Source: Spisula solida
Taxonomy: Eukaryota > Mollusca > Bivalvia > Venerida > Mactridae
Length of the DNA stretch: 64,000 nt
Reading direction: 5' to 3'
NCBI GenBank assembly: GCA_947247005.1
Contig: OX365948.1
Location: forward strand, 34,786,601-34,850,600
Shown here: piece after piece, positions 47,035 to 59,239 of the stretch
Position numbering within the stretch: the stretch's first letter is position 1
Layout: every line of letters begins with the position of its first letter
Notes under the pieces: generated by a model
Seen by the model: the letters and a program-made list of their open reading frames with translations, nothing else
Told to the model about the DNA's origin: nothing
The model's database searches: none
Position numbers and translations under genes: made by a program

Positions 47035-47527
47035 CTGAAATATACAATAAACATTCCTCATACATATATCATGTGCATATTGTTACTGTAAAATCATTAA
47101 GTTTTGCGGGTATTGAATTTGTGGAATTATTGTCGAGATGAAAATAATTTGATGACAATATTTGTTACTTTTGCATTTTTATATAATTTACATTCTGCTT
47201 ACACCTTCATCAGAATGTTAACATAACATAACGTCACACAATAATTTTGCTGAAAAATGTACAATACAATATCATGTATATATCAAAATTTTGTTTGCTA
47301 AGCAATATATCCACTCATCAAAGAAGGGGGGGGGAATAAAAATACAGCTTCTATGAGACTGTAAGCTTGTCTAAAAATCCAGACTGCAGTGGGGTGTGGA
47401 AAAGTGAAACTGTTTAGAGGAATACTTTGATTTGCTCTAATACAAAATTTGGAACAGACAAATGATATCATCATGATCATGTTCACATTCCTTTGTAATG
47501 CACCAGTCAATTGAAACCACGGCCCCC

Positions 47528-47735
47528 AACCCTGGGGAATGCAAAGATTTTTCCTTTTGCTTTTTAAACCCCTGGGCCAAACAAATTGTAAAAGCCCTCA
47601 AGGGTATCATAACGGCTACATTTCCCCGATATTTTGGCACAAAACAAAAGCCCTGCACTCAGATCGCAGTGCCGGGACATCAGAAAGGTAAAAACACAGG
47701 ACAGTTACATCATCCATCCCCAGGGTTTAATTTTA
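47528..47735. mobile_element. ~205-bp MITE-like element (AACCCTGGGG / CCCCAGGGTT)
   Basis: Ten-base perfect inverted ends and an internal CCCCTGGGCC. The plus-strand frame across it (98 residues) has no splice support and the element ends explain its boundaries. Confidence 0.5.
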
Positions 47736-47739
47736 TTTC

Positions 47740-48290
47740 AATGTCGACTTCAACCACTTTTATTGACCCTATATCACCGAGTAACAACTCTTAGGTTTAT
47801 AGGAAAGTTTTGATAATTATTTCACGTGGGACAGCGGCGAATATTTGAATATCTGAAGTCAGCTGCCTTTAATAGAGGATCCATGGTCAATGAAATGAAA
47901 CAAACGTATTTTACAAAACATTACGTCATTGTTATTACAGTCAAATATTAAAGTTATTCTCTGTTAAGCCTTCATGATTTGATATTGCTTTAAGAAATGG
48001 CGATCAGCTAGAAAGGATGTATCCATAGCTGCTACCTTTGAGTGTGCGTACTGAATATAGGCATGTTAAATGGGCTTGCTGTCACTAAGTGTGTTTGACT
48101 CTTCCATTTTACCAAATAACGATAGATGATAGATCTTATACCCTCAGGGTACATGGCACACTTTTAGAGCAACATCCAATAAGGGTAGATCTTATCCCAA
48201 TACGGATAAAATTAATTGATGCGCTTAAGGTGGTTCACTATAATTTTAACTTGGAAAATAAAATATAAGCTAGTCACTAAGAATTGCAAG
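47740..48290. other. Unannotated sequence upstream of MYT1 exon 1
   Basis: Could hold MYT1 5' UTR exons or promoter; contains CACGTGGGACAG near 47822 but no convincing promoter pattern. Confidence 0.35.
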
Positions 48291-48299
48291 CAATACAGA

Positions 48300-48563
48300 A
48301 GTTCCCTACCGGTTTTAAGCCATGACCAATATAGATTATTTTTAATGTTTCTGTTGCAATGACAACCACAAATTTTGTCAGAATAAAAAGATATTTAGAT
48401 GTGCATAATCCCCTTATTGCCCCCTATTCACATACCAAATTTCATAAGCCTAGGCTAGCTTGAAAATCTGTCCGACTTATGTCAGGATCTTGATTTTGAC
48501 GGACTGACAGACTGACGGAGGGCAAAGCTATAGTCCCCTCCGGTTAAAACTGGTAGGGGACTA
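48300..48563. mobile_element. ~265-bp MITE (GTTCCCTACCGGTTTTAA ends)
   Basis: The left GTTCCCTACCGGTTTTAAGC mirrors the right AAAACTGGTAGGGGAC. Internal GACGGACTGACAGACTGACG and ATAGTCCCCTCCGGTTAAA are typical of a widespread mollusc repeat, as I recall it. Confidence 0.6.
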
Positions 48564-48564
48564 A

Positions 48565-50770
48565 TAATCATTGGGAATACAGTTGTCAACTCATAAAATC
48601 ATTCCATTTGAAATACATTCTTCAACTTAAGCATAATTTTTCATTCAACCTGGAAATTAATTTTCAATGATACTGTGGATGATTTCAGAAAATCACTGGG
48701 AGTTTACACCAATTAATCATTTCTGGTGTTGCTCTTTTGTTACAATTTAGTTATGAAATTTCAAACGAGTCAATACTATTTTTTCATCTTTCACACTTTC
48801 TAAAGCAACAAAACACAAATTTGTGGGAGACGTCTTAATCTTTACTACAAATCAAGATAGGAGGTGTCCTTAATTTATCAGCAGGACTCGGCAGTTACCA
48901 TATATATGGTCCTCTGCACAATCTGTTCAACCATATAAACTATAGTGACCCCGTCAGCTCGCTGAATCTTTTATTTGAAAGAAATATACAACAACCAATC
49001 AGTACACTCCAACTGTGGGTGCATACCAAACAAAGCAGATTTATTAACATCTTAAAACATCTAATGTAATTATAATCAAGTTAATCAACCATGGTCATAC
49101 GAGAGAGCTTTATCAATATTGGTTCAGAAATTCTGGAAACTATTCCAAATAATTGCAAAAAATCACAAACTACTGGTTATAAAACTCTATATACTCTTAA
49201 CGCAATACCTAAGCATAGCCTTTACTACAATTTTAATAAGTTAATCCAGCAGAGCAACATCATCAACTTTAAAACCTGAATCACTGACAAACGGTTACCA
49301 TAGCAACAAAAATGACATACAATTCCCATAGAAAACTTTGTGATTTGTTGCAAAAATCAATACTCCATCCAATATGGCTATATAGAGTGGAGCAGGCTGA
49401 GAATCAATACAGTGTGGTAGATGAGGAAACAAACAACTGTTAGATCTGTCGTAGTAACATTAACATCTAAAACAACGAAACACCAGCAATAACTCTCATT
49501 TATCTCTTTTAACAATAATTATGACGAATATGGGTGTAGAAAAGAGTCTGCCCATCAACAAGCACAAGCAGAAGTGAAGATATTTAAATGAATTAAGCTG
49601 TTCCACTGACAGATATAAAAGTCAGAAAAACTACTTTCAGAGTCTAGTTGTGAGTTAGTTATGATTTAAAAAGTATTCTGTGGTAAAAATATACTGGTAA
49701 GACTGATTGATACCAGAGATCAACTAGTAGATGAAGATGCTCACATTCTAGCATCCTTCAATAAATACACAACTTCTAGGTCAAGTTTTTACCAACTTTC
49801 TGGACAAAAATAAACAAGTGAACCCTATAATGTAACAAAGTGATTACTAAATCAAGTAACAGCAGTCATTTTTAATACATATCACAAAGGATGATAGAAA
49901 TCAGAGTCCAGATAACTGCACAAAGTAACTTTTCATAGTTTCAGACAGGAAAAATCAATAACAAGTTGCATAGATTAAAGTGATTCTTTCCGAACTTTTT
50001 CTGAAACCTTTTACGGAAAATCACCTAGACAATAAAGCTTTAAAGACAAAGAAAATGATCTCTTACCAATATACAGTAATAGGCAGCTAGGAACCAGCAT
50101 TTAATCCTTGTATTAAACACTAACAAAACTTGGATAAACTTGCAAGCTTTTTCAGTAGATATCCAAATGGAGGCAGATAGCTAAATGCAGATAATGCTCA
50201 TCTGAATTTCCTTAGAATTAATGCCCAGTTTAGAAAAGTTACGAGTCTAGAATTATTCACGTTTAAAACAATGTCACCATTTCTCCCTAAAATCCAGAAA
50301 TGAATAGAACTATGCCAATAAGTGCATTAGACAGGGTGTACAGCTGTATAGTACTTTTTTTTGTAAACCCATCACCAAACAAAGCATTAACAGTTATGTC
50401 CTATCATTGAGCGATGAGCATGTATTGAAAATCAATAACCTGAAAAGCTGGCTGTCTTTTAAGTTGGTATTTACGCAAATACGGCCATGACAGCTGCCAG
50501 GCAAGCCTTAAATCAATAGACAACTCTAAAATGAGGCTGCATAAACTTTTACTATTATCAGCATGCATAATTTATTCAAATTTACAGCGAAACATTGCAT
50601 AGATTTTAAAAACATCAATTTCAAAATCAAACTTCCATTATGAGATCCGGATAATTGAACAATAGTAATATAATAATCTCTATTATGTATAACTGTAAAC
50701 TTTTCAATACAAATCTGATACCCGGTGGCAAGTTAACTTAGAACAAATTATCGGTGTACAAAACATGTAA
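48565..50770. other. Intergenic stretch without recognised features
   Basis: 2.2 kb of AT-rich sequence; I found no exon with family resemblance, RNA gene or repeat structure on either strand. Confidence 0.45.
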
Positions 50771-50774
50771 CAGG

Positions 50775-51255
50775 CCAAATTCCACCCTGTCCATTTTTTC
50801 CCAGGGAGAAAAACTAGACCGGCCCTGTTTTTTCCCTGGGGAAAAATGGGGCCGGTCCTTTCTTTCTTGAAGTTGATGGTATGATGATTAAATGCAGCAT
50901 TGGCCTCCTTTTACCCCTTGGTCCCCCCACCCCCCCTAGAAGTTGGAAGTTTCTAGTATGATGTCAAATACAGCATTGGCCTCACCCCTTTGCCCGGTTT
51001 TCCCCTAGAAGCTGGGGTTTCTAGTCTAATAATCAAATGCAGCATTGGCCTCTTTTTTTTCCCATTGGCCCTGTTTTTCCCCCCTAGAAGTTGAAGTTTC
51101 TAGTATGATGATCAAATGCAGCATTGGCCTCATTTTCCCCACCTTGGCCCTGTGTTCCCCCCTAGAAGCTGAAGTTTCTACTAAGTTGATCAAATGCAGT
51201 ATTCACCTCTGTTTTCCCCACCTTGGCCCCGTTCCCCCCCCCCCCCCCCCCAGTA
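50775..51255 (+). repeat. ~70-80-bp imperfect tandem repeat with poly-C tracts
   Basis: Units of GTATGATGATCAAATGCAGC, ATTGGCCTC, variable T/C-rich text, CCCTAGAAGTTG. Five to six copies; the last has a run of about 17 C (from 51234). The first part also carries an inverted TTTTTCCCAGGGAGAAAAA pair. Confidence 0.85.
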
Positions 51256-52125
51256 GTTCAAGGTCTAGGATGATAACCAATTACCTACATCTACTGACAA
51301 GAGGAAACAAATTTGTCCAGCATTTTATATAAGTTATTCCCTTTTCTGACTTTTATGCAAATCTCATGTTGAGTCAACATAGATATTCACCATCTTAGAA
51401 TTAAACCTACATTATGATGAAAATTTAATCATTAAAATTTTGCTCTTAACAAACATGATGTCATGCGTTGGTGCTTATTCTATCGGCCAATCAAAATGAA
51501 GGATGTTATATTCTAAGCCAGTTAGAACAAATGAGTAAAAAGGACTTGCTCAGCTCCCTCCACCCTTTTTTATCATTAAAATTTACTTTATATGTTCTAA
51601 CTATAACATAACTTACGGGGAGTCCATACTGACAAGGCTGGTAACCCTGTGACCTAAATTTATCAGTTATGTGCCCTTGTCACTCTTTAGAATTTTAGTC
51701 AAGATTAGCAAGGGCACTATCAACTTATAATCATGTACAAGACAGTCTAACGCCTAACACTCGTAGGTGGTGATCTTGTTTCCTGTGAAAGTACAAGGCC
51801 TTAGTACAGTGTTTCTTTTGAATTTTGGGGGAAAGGGGTCCGGGCCCATAGGAGGGGGAAAATTAACGCGTGGAAAAGCTGAAAGGGGAATTTTCATTTA
51901 TTATTTACTATTTATCACATGTTTGACGTCGAGGTAGCGTAATAAAGCCATTATTTATTTTTGATAATACACTAGTGTAATAAAGCTAACACGCGACGTC
52001 ATTCAAAGGATAGGCGACGTCGTTAAAGTTGCGCGTTTATTATAGTGAAAAATTAGTAGCTTTTTTATGTTTCGGCCGGAAAAGGCTAACATGTGATAAA
52101 AAGAACATTACATTTGTGACTTTCC
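51256..52125. other. Intergenic stretch with inverted family-4 fragment
   Basis: Contains a partial inverted family-4 copy (51615-51720) and three GACGTC/ACGTCG motifs between 51924 and 52025. No gene seen. Confidence 0.45.
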
Positions 52126-52406
52126 ACATTGAATTTATTAAACCTGATGAAAAAAATCGATTAAAATGCTCGGCAGAGCCTCGCGTTTTATTATTTTATT
52201 CAACTCGTTTAATAAATTCAATATGGAAAGACACTCATGTAATATCCTCTATATCTATGTGGAAAAAAATTGAGCAAGACTCCAAAGGGGAAAATTTAGA
52301 AATATTTGGAGAAAAATATAATTTGAGGGCTCGGTGCAAAATTATGGTAACTACATCAATTTATATAGGCATGTACAATAGTTTTGCACTGAGCCCTCGA
52401 ATTTTA
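52126..52406. repeat. Two consecutive imperfect palindromes
   Basis: ATTGAATTTATTAAAC (52128) pairs with GTTTAATAAATTCAAT (52207); TTGAGGGCTCGGTGCAAAA (52324) pairs with TTTTGCACTGAGCCCTCGAA (52382). The overlapping 134-residue plus-strand frame begins at 52029 and has no recognisable domain; I treat it as chance. Confidence 0.6.
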
Positions 52407-52893
52407 TTTTATTTATTATTATTATTATTTTAATTTATTATTATTATTATACTCTGCAGAGAGGGGAAAGGGGTCTAATATCTCCATATATTTTAGCCAA
52501 AAAAACACTGTAGTATGATGACCAATTTACATTATTTCGACCATATATAAAAAATGTTTCATCCCTAGTACTTGGTAAAGGCTTTGACCATTAAATATTT
52601 GATAAACATTTTGAAATAAATCCTTAATAATTAAGGATTTATTTTCATGAATAAGTGGTGTTGCTTAAGTTTTTATTTGTATTTTTAACATTTGCAAATG
52701 TATGCATCTTGATTGACACTTCTAATTTAGGTTACATTGTGCAAGTAACAGAGAGTACTGTACAAGCGGTTAGATATATCGTGATATGACATCAGTGAAA
52801 AGAATAGTCCAAAGTCTTAGATGACGAGTGTCCATGAGCGTGAAGTCATGGATCAAACTAGATCTATAGCTGTGTCAGACATGCAAACGACTA

Positions 52894-53817
52894 CAGTGGA
52901 ACCCCTCTAATTCGGACTCGTCCGGACCAGACAAAAAGTCCGGATTAGAGAGGTGTCTGGATAAGAGGGTTTCTATTTTTAGATACTTGTATGTTAATCT
53001 TAGTTGAAGGCATTGCTAAACACCACAAAAAAATGAGATGTAAAACAGCAACAATTGATTAGACACCTTCATTGTTGGTTTTGGTACAGAAAAATATTCT
53101 CTGATCAATATTACTTTCGCTTCAAGGTCAATTTCAACCTTACGACGTTTTGACGGAGGCTCAGACATAATTATCATATGAAATTCTGTAAAAGAATGAC
53201 TATCCGTCAAATGCATTTTGATGGATTGTTATAGCATTTACTCGTAGATTTTTCCAAACTGAGAACGTCCGAGTTGTTTTCCTTTGATGTCGATAACGAC
53301 CTTCTCAAAATTAAACATTAAGGGGACCTGTATTCGATTCAACTGACCTCCGTGTAGACAAAACAACGCAGCAATACAATAGTCTTTTAATTAATTGAAT
53401 AGGCCAATAAACGCTGTCAATTAGCGCTTTTAAAATGATAATATTTAATTGTCCCAAATTGTGATTTTCACACCCGTGTCGATAACACGTACACACCGAC
53501 ACTGCGTATTGTTGATGTTACAACCGTTAGATGATCGGACTATTCTAATTGCATATACGATGGTGCGAATATACAACTAATTGACACCTGTCAAAACATT
53601 GGCCTGGGCAATGTTCAAATCGATTGTCTGGATCCGAGGGGTCAATTTTAGAGCAAATATGTGATAAATCCTCGTAATTTTGTCCGGAGAGAAGGGGTTC
53701 CGGATCCGAGGGGTAAAAACGTATCAAAACATGAATAAGAATATTCGGGACCAACAGATACGCCCGGATTAGAGGGAAATCCGGATTGGAGGGGTCCGGA
53801 TTAGCGGGGTTCCACTG
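52894..53817 (-). mobile_element. Tigger/pogo-like DNA transposon remnant
   Basis: Ends CAGTGGAACCCCTCTAAT and ATTAGCGGGGTTCCACTG are inverted, with TA on both sides. Inside, the minus strand from about 53165 reads SEPPSKRRKVEIDLEAKVIL, then IREYFSVPKP, like the N-terminal DNA-binding part of CENP-B/jerky-type pogo transposases. The rest of the transposase is missing, so it is an internally deleted copy. Several GGATTAGAGxGG motifs repeat near both ends. Confidence 0.85.
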
Positions 53818-53819
53818 TA

Positions 53820-54720
53820 TTACAGTATGTCGCAGACAATAGATCTAATTGAAAGATAAAAGTAAAACTGAGACTGTGTCCGTGAACTTCTAAAATGGAA
53901 GTAAAAACATTGGAATGACGATGAACGGACAGGTGCCCTCGGAACTCATTCGCTCTCGTTGTTAGTGAAAATGTTCCGTGCCCAGCTGATTCGGATGGCA
54001 CAAATGTAAGGTAATAAATTATCATTTTCTCGTTCAATTGTTCTGAATACTATCTTATAATCAAAAGAAAAACGCTGCAAATATTTTTTTCTTCGATTGT
54101 TTTTTTTTCGAACAAAAAAAATGAATATTTTGTTTGTTAAAGCTCGATTTTGATTGGACGATGACAGGAAAATAACAGAGACAAATATCCGTCATTGCTA
54201 TAAATAGAAATGAACGAAATGGATTTGATCGGTTGATTTTTCGTTCATTTGCGCTCGAAAAGGGTCATTTTAAACCAGAGTGTGTTATCACTGGTGAAGA
54301 ATACTCTGGTGAACGAGAATGCGTCTAGGGGGAACAAACGGGGCCAAGGGGGGAAAAAGAGGCCAAAGCACATGCAGACGCACACGCATTCTGTCACAAC
54401 AATAGCTAGACTTTTTTTCTTCGAAAAGTCGAGCTTAAAATGAAAGTTTCAATAAAAAATTGCTATTATAGCGACAATTACAACCAAACAAGTAATACTT
54501 TCCCACATACACTGTACTGATTCTGGAAAACGATGAGATGATACTAATGCTTAGTTTCATTCGTAATTATTTTTATCACGTGACATGCACCATCCAAAAT
54601 GGCAACATTAGTCCAAAAATTTAAAGAATTGGTTGAGTATTATTCTTCGAGGACTTCCTCTGGACAATCAAGTTATCTACAGTACTATGGGACTTTAAAT
54701 CTATATATATATGGAACTTT
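53820..54720. other. Intergenic stretch
   Basis: Includes a fragment of the family-4 repeat near 54280-54420 (ACAATAGCTAGACTTTTTTT) and AT-rich sequence. No gene recognised. Confidence 0.4.
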
Positions 54721-54727
54721 AAAAATA

Positions 54728-54995
54728 AGCGGATTTAGCTCAGTGGTAACGCACTGGGCTGTCAATCAAGAGGTCATGGGTTCAATCCCTAGCATCGAAA
54801 CTTGACATTTCTGAAATATTCATAATATTTCCCGCTATATCTGGCCGTGTGGTCGGCAAAGTATTTGGAAGTCAAATCATGCTGTATCTGCACTGGTAGT
54901 TGGCTGCAACACAATAATGTAAAGTGCCTTTGAACGTGCATTCGCATGAAAAGGGCGATATATAAATCTTGTATATTTATTTTATTTTTATTTAA
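54728..54995 (+). mobile_element. tRNA-derived SINE with AAAGxGC...GCGATATATAAAT tail
   Basis: The head AGCGGATTTAGCTCAGTGGT carries an A box (TTAGCTCAGTGGT) and a B box (GGTTCAATCCC) 36 bp later. The body ends TGTAAAGTGCCTTTGAACG, AAAAGGGCGATATATAAAT and a TATTTATTTTAT tail. The TGTAAAGxGCxTTGA...GCGxTATATAAA tail occurs in many metazoan SINEs. Confidence 0.85.
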
Positions 54996-54999
54996 ATAA

Positions 55000-55490
55000 T
55001 ATGACAATGTAAAATTATTATTACCAGGTACTAAATTCTAAAATCTAACAGATAAATAATGTGTTCCTTTGTTGGCATTTAAATTAATGCCATAGGCTTG
55101 GTATGCAATGTTTTTTTGTATTTAACAGCTGACATATCATACTAAACAATGAATGGCATTATTTTAAACGTGTGTGTTGTGCATATTTACCAAATAGTAG
55201 CCAATATTCGACCTAAAACAAACTTATCCGAAAGTTCGTGAACATCCAAAATTGTGCTACTCACGGTTATCACTGACTTTGTACTTTCGACCATTTGCCG
55301 TGGTTAATGCATTTAAACCCTTATAGATGCGTTAAATATCCGTAGAATGTCTTAAACATTCATAATATACCAGCGCTGTCATCGGCACAACTGTTTACAT
55401 TTGTAACAAGAGCCAAAATATCAGAAAATAAGCCCGTCTCGGGGCATGTTGAGTCTCAGGGCAAAAAAAATAAGTTAAAAATAAAATATA
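55000..55490. other. Intergenic stretch
   Basis: AT-rich sequence without recognised elements, apart from a GGGCATGTTGAGTCTCAGGGC segment leading into the next repeat. Confidence 0.4.
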
Positions 55491-55497
55491 TATATAA

Positions 55498-55925
55498 TCG
55501 AACTTGGCCGAGATATTGTGCCCATAAGCATTGTCACAAAGTTTGAAGATGATCGGATGAAAACTGTTTGCCTTAGGGTACAGACAAGGCCAATTTCATA
55601 CTTTTTTGATAATTAAAGGCCCATAACCAAATAACGCCTGCGCTGATAATCAAATTTGGCATCAGATGAAAACTGTTTGCGTTACAGCACAGACAAGGCC
55701 TATTTCATACTTATTTGGTAATTAAAGACCCATAACCAAATAAGGCCTAGACCGATTTGGCCTATAATCAAACTTGGCCTAGATATTATGCCCATAAGCA
55801 TTGTCACAAACTTTGAAGACGATTGGATGAAAACTGTTTGCGTAAGAGCACACACAAGGCCTATTTCATACTTATTTGGTAATTAAAGGCCCATAACCAA
55901 ATAAGGCCTAGATATTACAGTGATT
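55498..55925 (+). repeat. Tandem repeat, three units of about 110-150 bp
   Basis: CATAAGCATTGTCACAAA, GGATGAAAACTGTTTGCG, CAAGGCCTATTTCATACTTA, AAAGGCCCATAACCAAATAA recur three times with one internally deleted unit. Confidence 0.85.
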
Positions 55926-56106
55926 TTTTCCCTTCTTTATTAGGGTCTGGAAAACGGACCCTTCCCAATTGCAAATAGGCTATAATTTTCCCAAATTTGA
56001 ATTGAGAAATTCCCAATAAACAATTAAAAAAAAAAAATTCAAAATCTACATAAAATGATAGTTATGAATATTTTTGACAAGAGGTCAAGCATAAAAGCTC
56101 AAAGAA
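55918..56106 (+). mobile_element. Truncated copy of the GCAGTGATTTTTT MITE
   Basis: ACAGTGATTTTTTCCC, TTCTTTATTAGGGTCTGG, AATTGCAAATAGGCTATAAT, TTTGACAAGAGGTCAAGC; matches the first ~190 bp of 8729-9050 and then stops. Confidence 0.8.
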
Positions 56107-56109
56107 ATA

Positions 56110-57258
56110 TGCATTGTGCTTTAATAGTTATAATTTAATTTTTAGCGTAAAAGATGTGCATTGATGAGATTTTAAAATTAATTTAGGCCTTTGGATTAAT
56201 GTTTAAGTTTTCACGGATCGTCTATTTGTGACTGACTTTAATTAATCGTCAGTCGTACACAATTTGGACATCATAAACGCACATGTGCGCATGTAAGCAC
56301 ATTAATTTTATAATTCAGTAAGTTTTATCCAATGAAACCCATTTAAAGGTGGGCTTGATTTTAACAGCCTTTAATGACCAATTGTATTATTGTTCTACAA
56401 GCACGGTAGGTGTCACTCGATAATCAACTAATTGGTGGAAAAAAGCTTTGTTTCGGCAAAATTTGACTGCATGTCGGACCGTTGGACCGACAGAGGTCGG
56501 ACCATTGGACCGACAGAGATTTTGAGTCTGATCTCTTGACGGTGATATTCCCACATCGGAGTTGAAGATTATTGTAAAGAATTTAACACAAATGTATTTT
56601 CGTAAATCCTCATCCAGATGCAATAAGAAATCCATCCGAAATCGTCAAAAATGTAACAATTTTCAGCAGAATGAAGGTCGCGAAAATTGGTTATTTTTTG
56701 GATGCGCATAAAACCCGTAGTAAACGGTACGGATTCCGGGATTTTCGCAAAGTGCATCCCGTCAAAGATTTTTTATATTTAATGGTAAAATGAAAATAAC
56801 CTTTCTCTTGACAGAAAGTCCTGTCTGATATATGCTCATTGAATTGGCTGAATGAGCCCATTGTAAAAAGGCAAACTATCTAATTAGGCCTATTTGAAAT
56901 CGCTTGTTAACAATGAGATAAAGCTAACAATGCATTTCTAAATTATTTACCTCTAAATTTAATAGGCAATTTAAGAAGAACATGCATTATCTATACATAT
57001 ATCTTCATTTTTTCGGACTGACAAATGTTCGTTCAGCCTGACATCAGTTTTGTTTATGACTGACAGGTTTTTTAAGTTTTTGCGAAGCCTGTTAATTTAA
57101 GCTCAATCAGGCAATAAAAGCCCGAGCGAGTGAGCTTTTAAGCCCTATCAGGCAATGTTACCAGCCTGCTAAAGATACAAGGTTGTGCTACATCAAGTCT
57201 ACAAGAAGGGGGGCTATAAAGAACACTGTCCTCACTACAGAGCCAAAGATCATCCTAC
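56110..57258. other. Intergenic stretch without recognised gene
   Basis: AT-rich. GTCGGACCxTTGGACCGACAGAG repeats twice near 56474-56520. Nothing with coding support. Confidence 0.4.
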
Positions 57259-57744
57259 GAATGCGGGACAGAGCGGACCATGGGACATAGCGGACCGTGT
57301 TTTGGGACAAAGCGGACCATGATTTGGGACAGAGCGGACCATGTTATATAATATTGTAATTAAATTTATGTGTACAATAAAATCAAATATATACATTTAA
57401 ATACATGTTATACTAGTTTTAAAGTATCCATACATGAGTATGACTATTATATAAAAGAACAGTAACTATTACAAGAAAACGACCATTTTGTTTGTGTTTA
57501 TCACAACTATTTATGTTTGAAGTGCAATATTTATCTTGGTAATCATAGTGCAATTATCAACACTATTTATTCTAATTTAGTGGCGTACATGTAGTTATGT
57601 ACATGATATTTAATATTGAAAAGACAAATTAAAGATATTTTTATTTCTATCCTAATGTTAATTATGTTGTATGAATGGTTTATAAATACGCTGTATGCTG
57701 TATGTTTAACAGATATTCAAATAAAGTAAATAATACACATTCAT

Positions 57745-58457
57745 CAGGGCTTTTTTTCACTCTATATTAGGGGCCGAATATCGGCTGCTTCACAATTTCG
57801 TATCGGCCCCATTCACAATTGTCTAACGGCGTCTATCACAACAGAAACGGCGTCTGTTTATTACAAAATCGGCCTCTTCACAAAGTAACCAACAAACCAA
57901 ACATATTACAGACAATCATTTTCGTACATCTAATTCGTCAAACAAAGGTGACATCGCTTTATTAGTGTATAAAACATCAACTGAACGTGACAAAAAATAC
58001 AATTCGTACTCGATACTTCGCACCTTTCGTAAATTTTTTTTTTTAAATGTTGAGATCGGCGGGTAAAATAAGTAATGATTGGTTCTGATTGGTTTCGTTA
58101 ATAAAATTAACCACACTTTTAAGTTTATCTAGAGGCATGTTTGGAGATCTACCATTCTATGCCAGATTTTTTGAGTAACAGGAATTAAAGGTCTGTATGC
58201 TATTTCCTACTAATGGCATTGATATATGAAATATGTGTGTCTGGGACAAGAGGGTAATAATATGAAGTTACACACATTAAAAATAGTTATTTCTGTGTGC
58301 TTTTATGTGACAATTTGGTGATTTATTGTGCTCATAGTTTTTCACAATTGGAAAAGTTACCGCGCTTTCTTTTTCACAATTTTAGGATTTTTCGCTCTTA
58401 CTTTTCACAAAACAGAAGGGCTTGGGCCTCTTCACAATTCAGCGAAAAAAAGCCCTG
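57745..58457. mobile_element. 713-bp MITE nested in the 2.8-kb element (CAGGGCTTTTTTTC ends)
   Basis: Inverted ends CAGGGCTTTTTTTC / GAAAAAAAGCCCTG flanked by TTCAT on both sides. The interior carries many TTCACAA motifs (CTTCACAATTTCGTATCGGC, CCTCTTCACAATTCAGC). hAT-like ends. It inserted into the surrounding element. Confidence 0.82.
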
Positions 58458-59180
58458 TTCATAATTGTCATTTTCATCCTATCCTATCATGATTTTTTCC
58501 GCATTCAAACCTTGTGTTGGGACAGAGCGGACCATGTTATAATATTGCAATATAACTTGTAGCAGACAGTAAACTCACCTTACAATATATAATTCATCCT
58601 CAGTATATAATCGGATTATCCAACTGGTGAAAAAACAAGTTATACAAAAACATACCCAGTTATTTATACATTAGATACTGTGTTAGTTATTAACAAATGC
58701 ATACAAAATAACATATCCATTTATGTATTAATTCAATACTCTTTACTGCTAGTGTTCAATGTTGTATAATCAACGATGTATTTCTGGAACTAACGCAAAT
58801 GCCCTGTAAATTGGGAATCTTCTTACCTGCACACATATTAATTTATTTATTTGAGTCTATATATCCTGTATTTTACAGGACTTTGCAATTATTGAATAAA
58901 CTGAAACTGAGTCTCATCTTGACATACAATATATATACAATACAGATGCATACATGTACGTTTCAATTTCATTACAGAAGGGAAATTTACGATCAGATAC
59001 AGATTTCATTCTCACATACGTCAATTATTATTTAATTATATATATCATGGCGATAATTGTGATTATAATTGCCGTTCAAACTTGTTCAGGAATAGTTGTG
59101 AAAAATACGAACGAACGGGTCGCATACGCTTGACATTTCATATGTTTAGTATTTTTCGCTACTTATACTCTTATCTATCA

Positions 59181-59239
59181 TTAGACAGATAAGCTGTCTG
59201 CAAGTGGCTGCTTAAAATTCTGACGGTCCAGCCACTACA
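59181..59239 (-). other. 57-bp two-hairpin motif, copy 2
   Basis: TTAGACAGATAAGCTGTCT and GTGGCTGC...GCAGCCAC-type stems; near-identical to the reverse complement of 23487-23543. It lies inside the 2.8-kb element. Confidence 0.75.

Noticed and set aside
47498..47794. 98-residue plus-strand open frame upstream of MYT1
   Set aside because: Coincides with a MITE-like element with AACCCTGGGG ends; no domain recognised.
52029..52433. 134-residue plus-strand open frame
   Set aside because: Lies over two palindromes in AT-rich DNA, no recognised domain and no splice sites; probably chance, though expression data could change this.
54728..54805. Functional tRNA gene
   Set aside because: The A and B boxes are present, but the acceptor arm does not pair well and the sequence continues into a SINE body.
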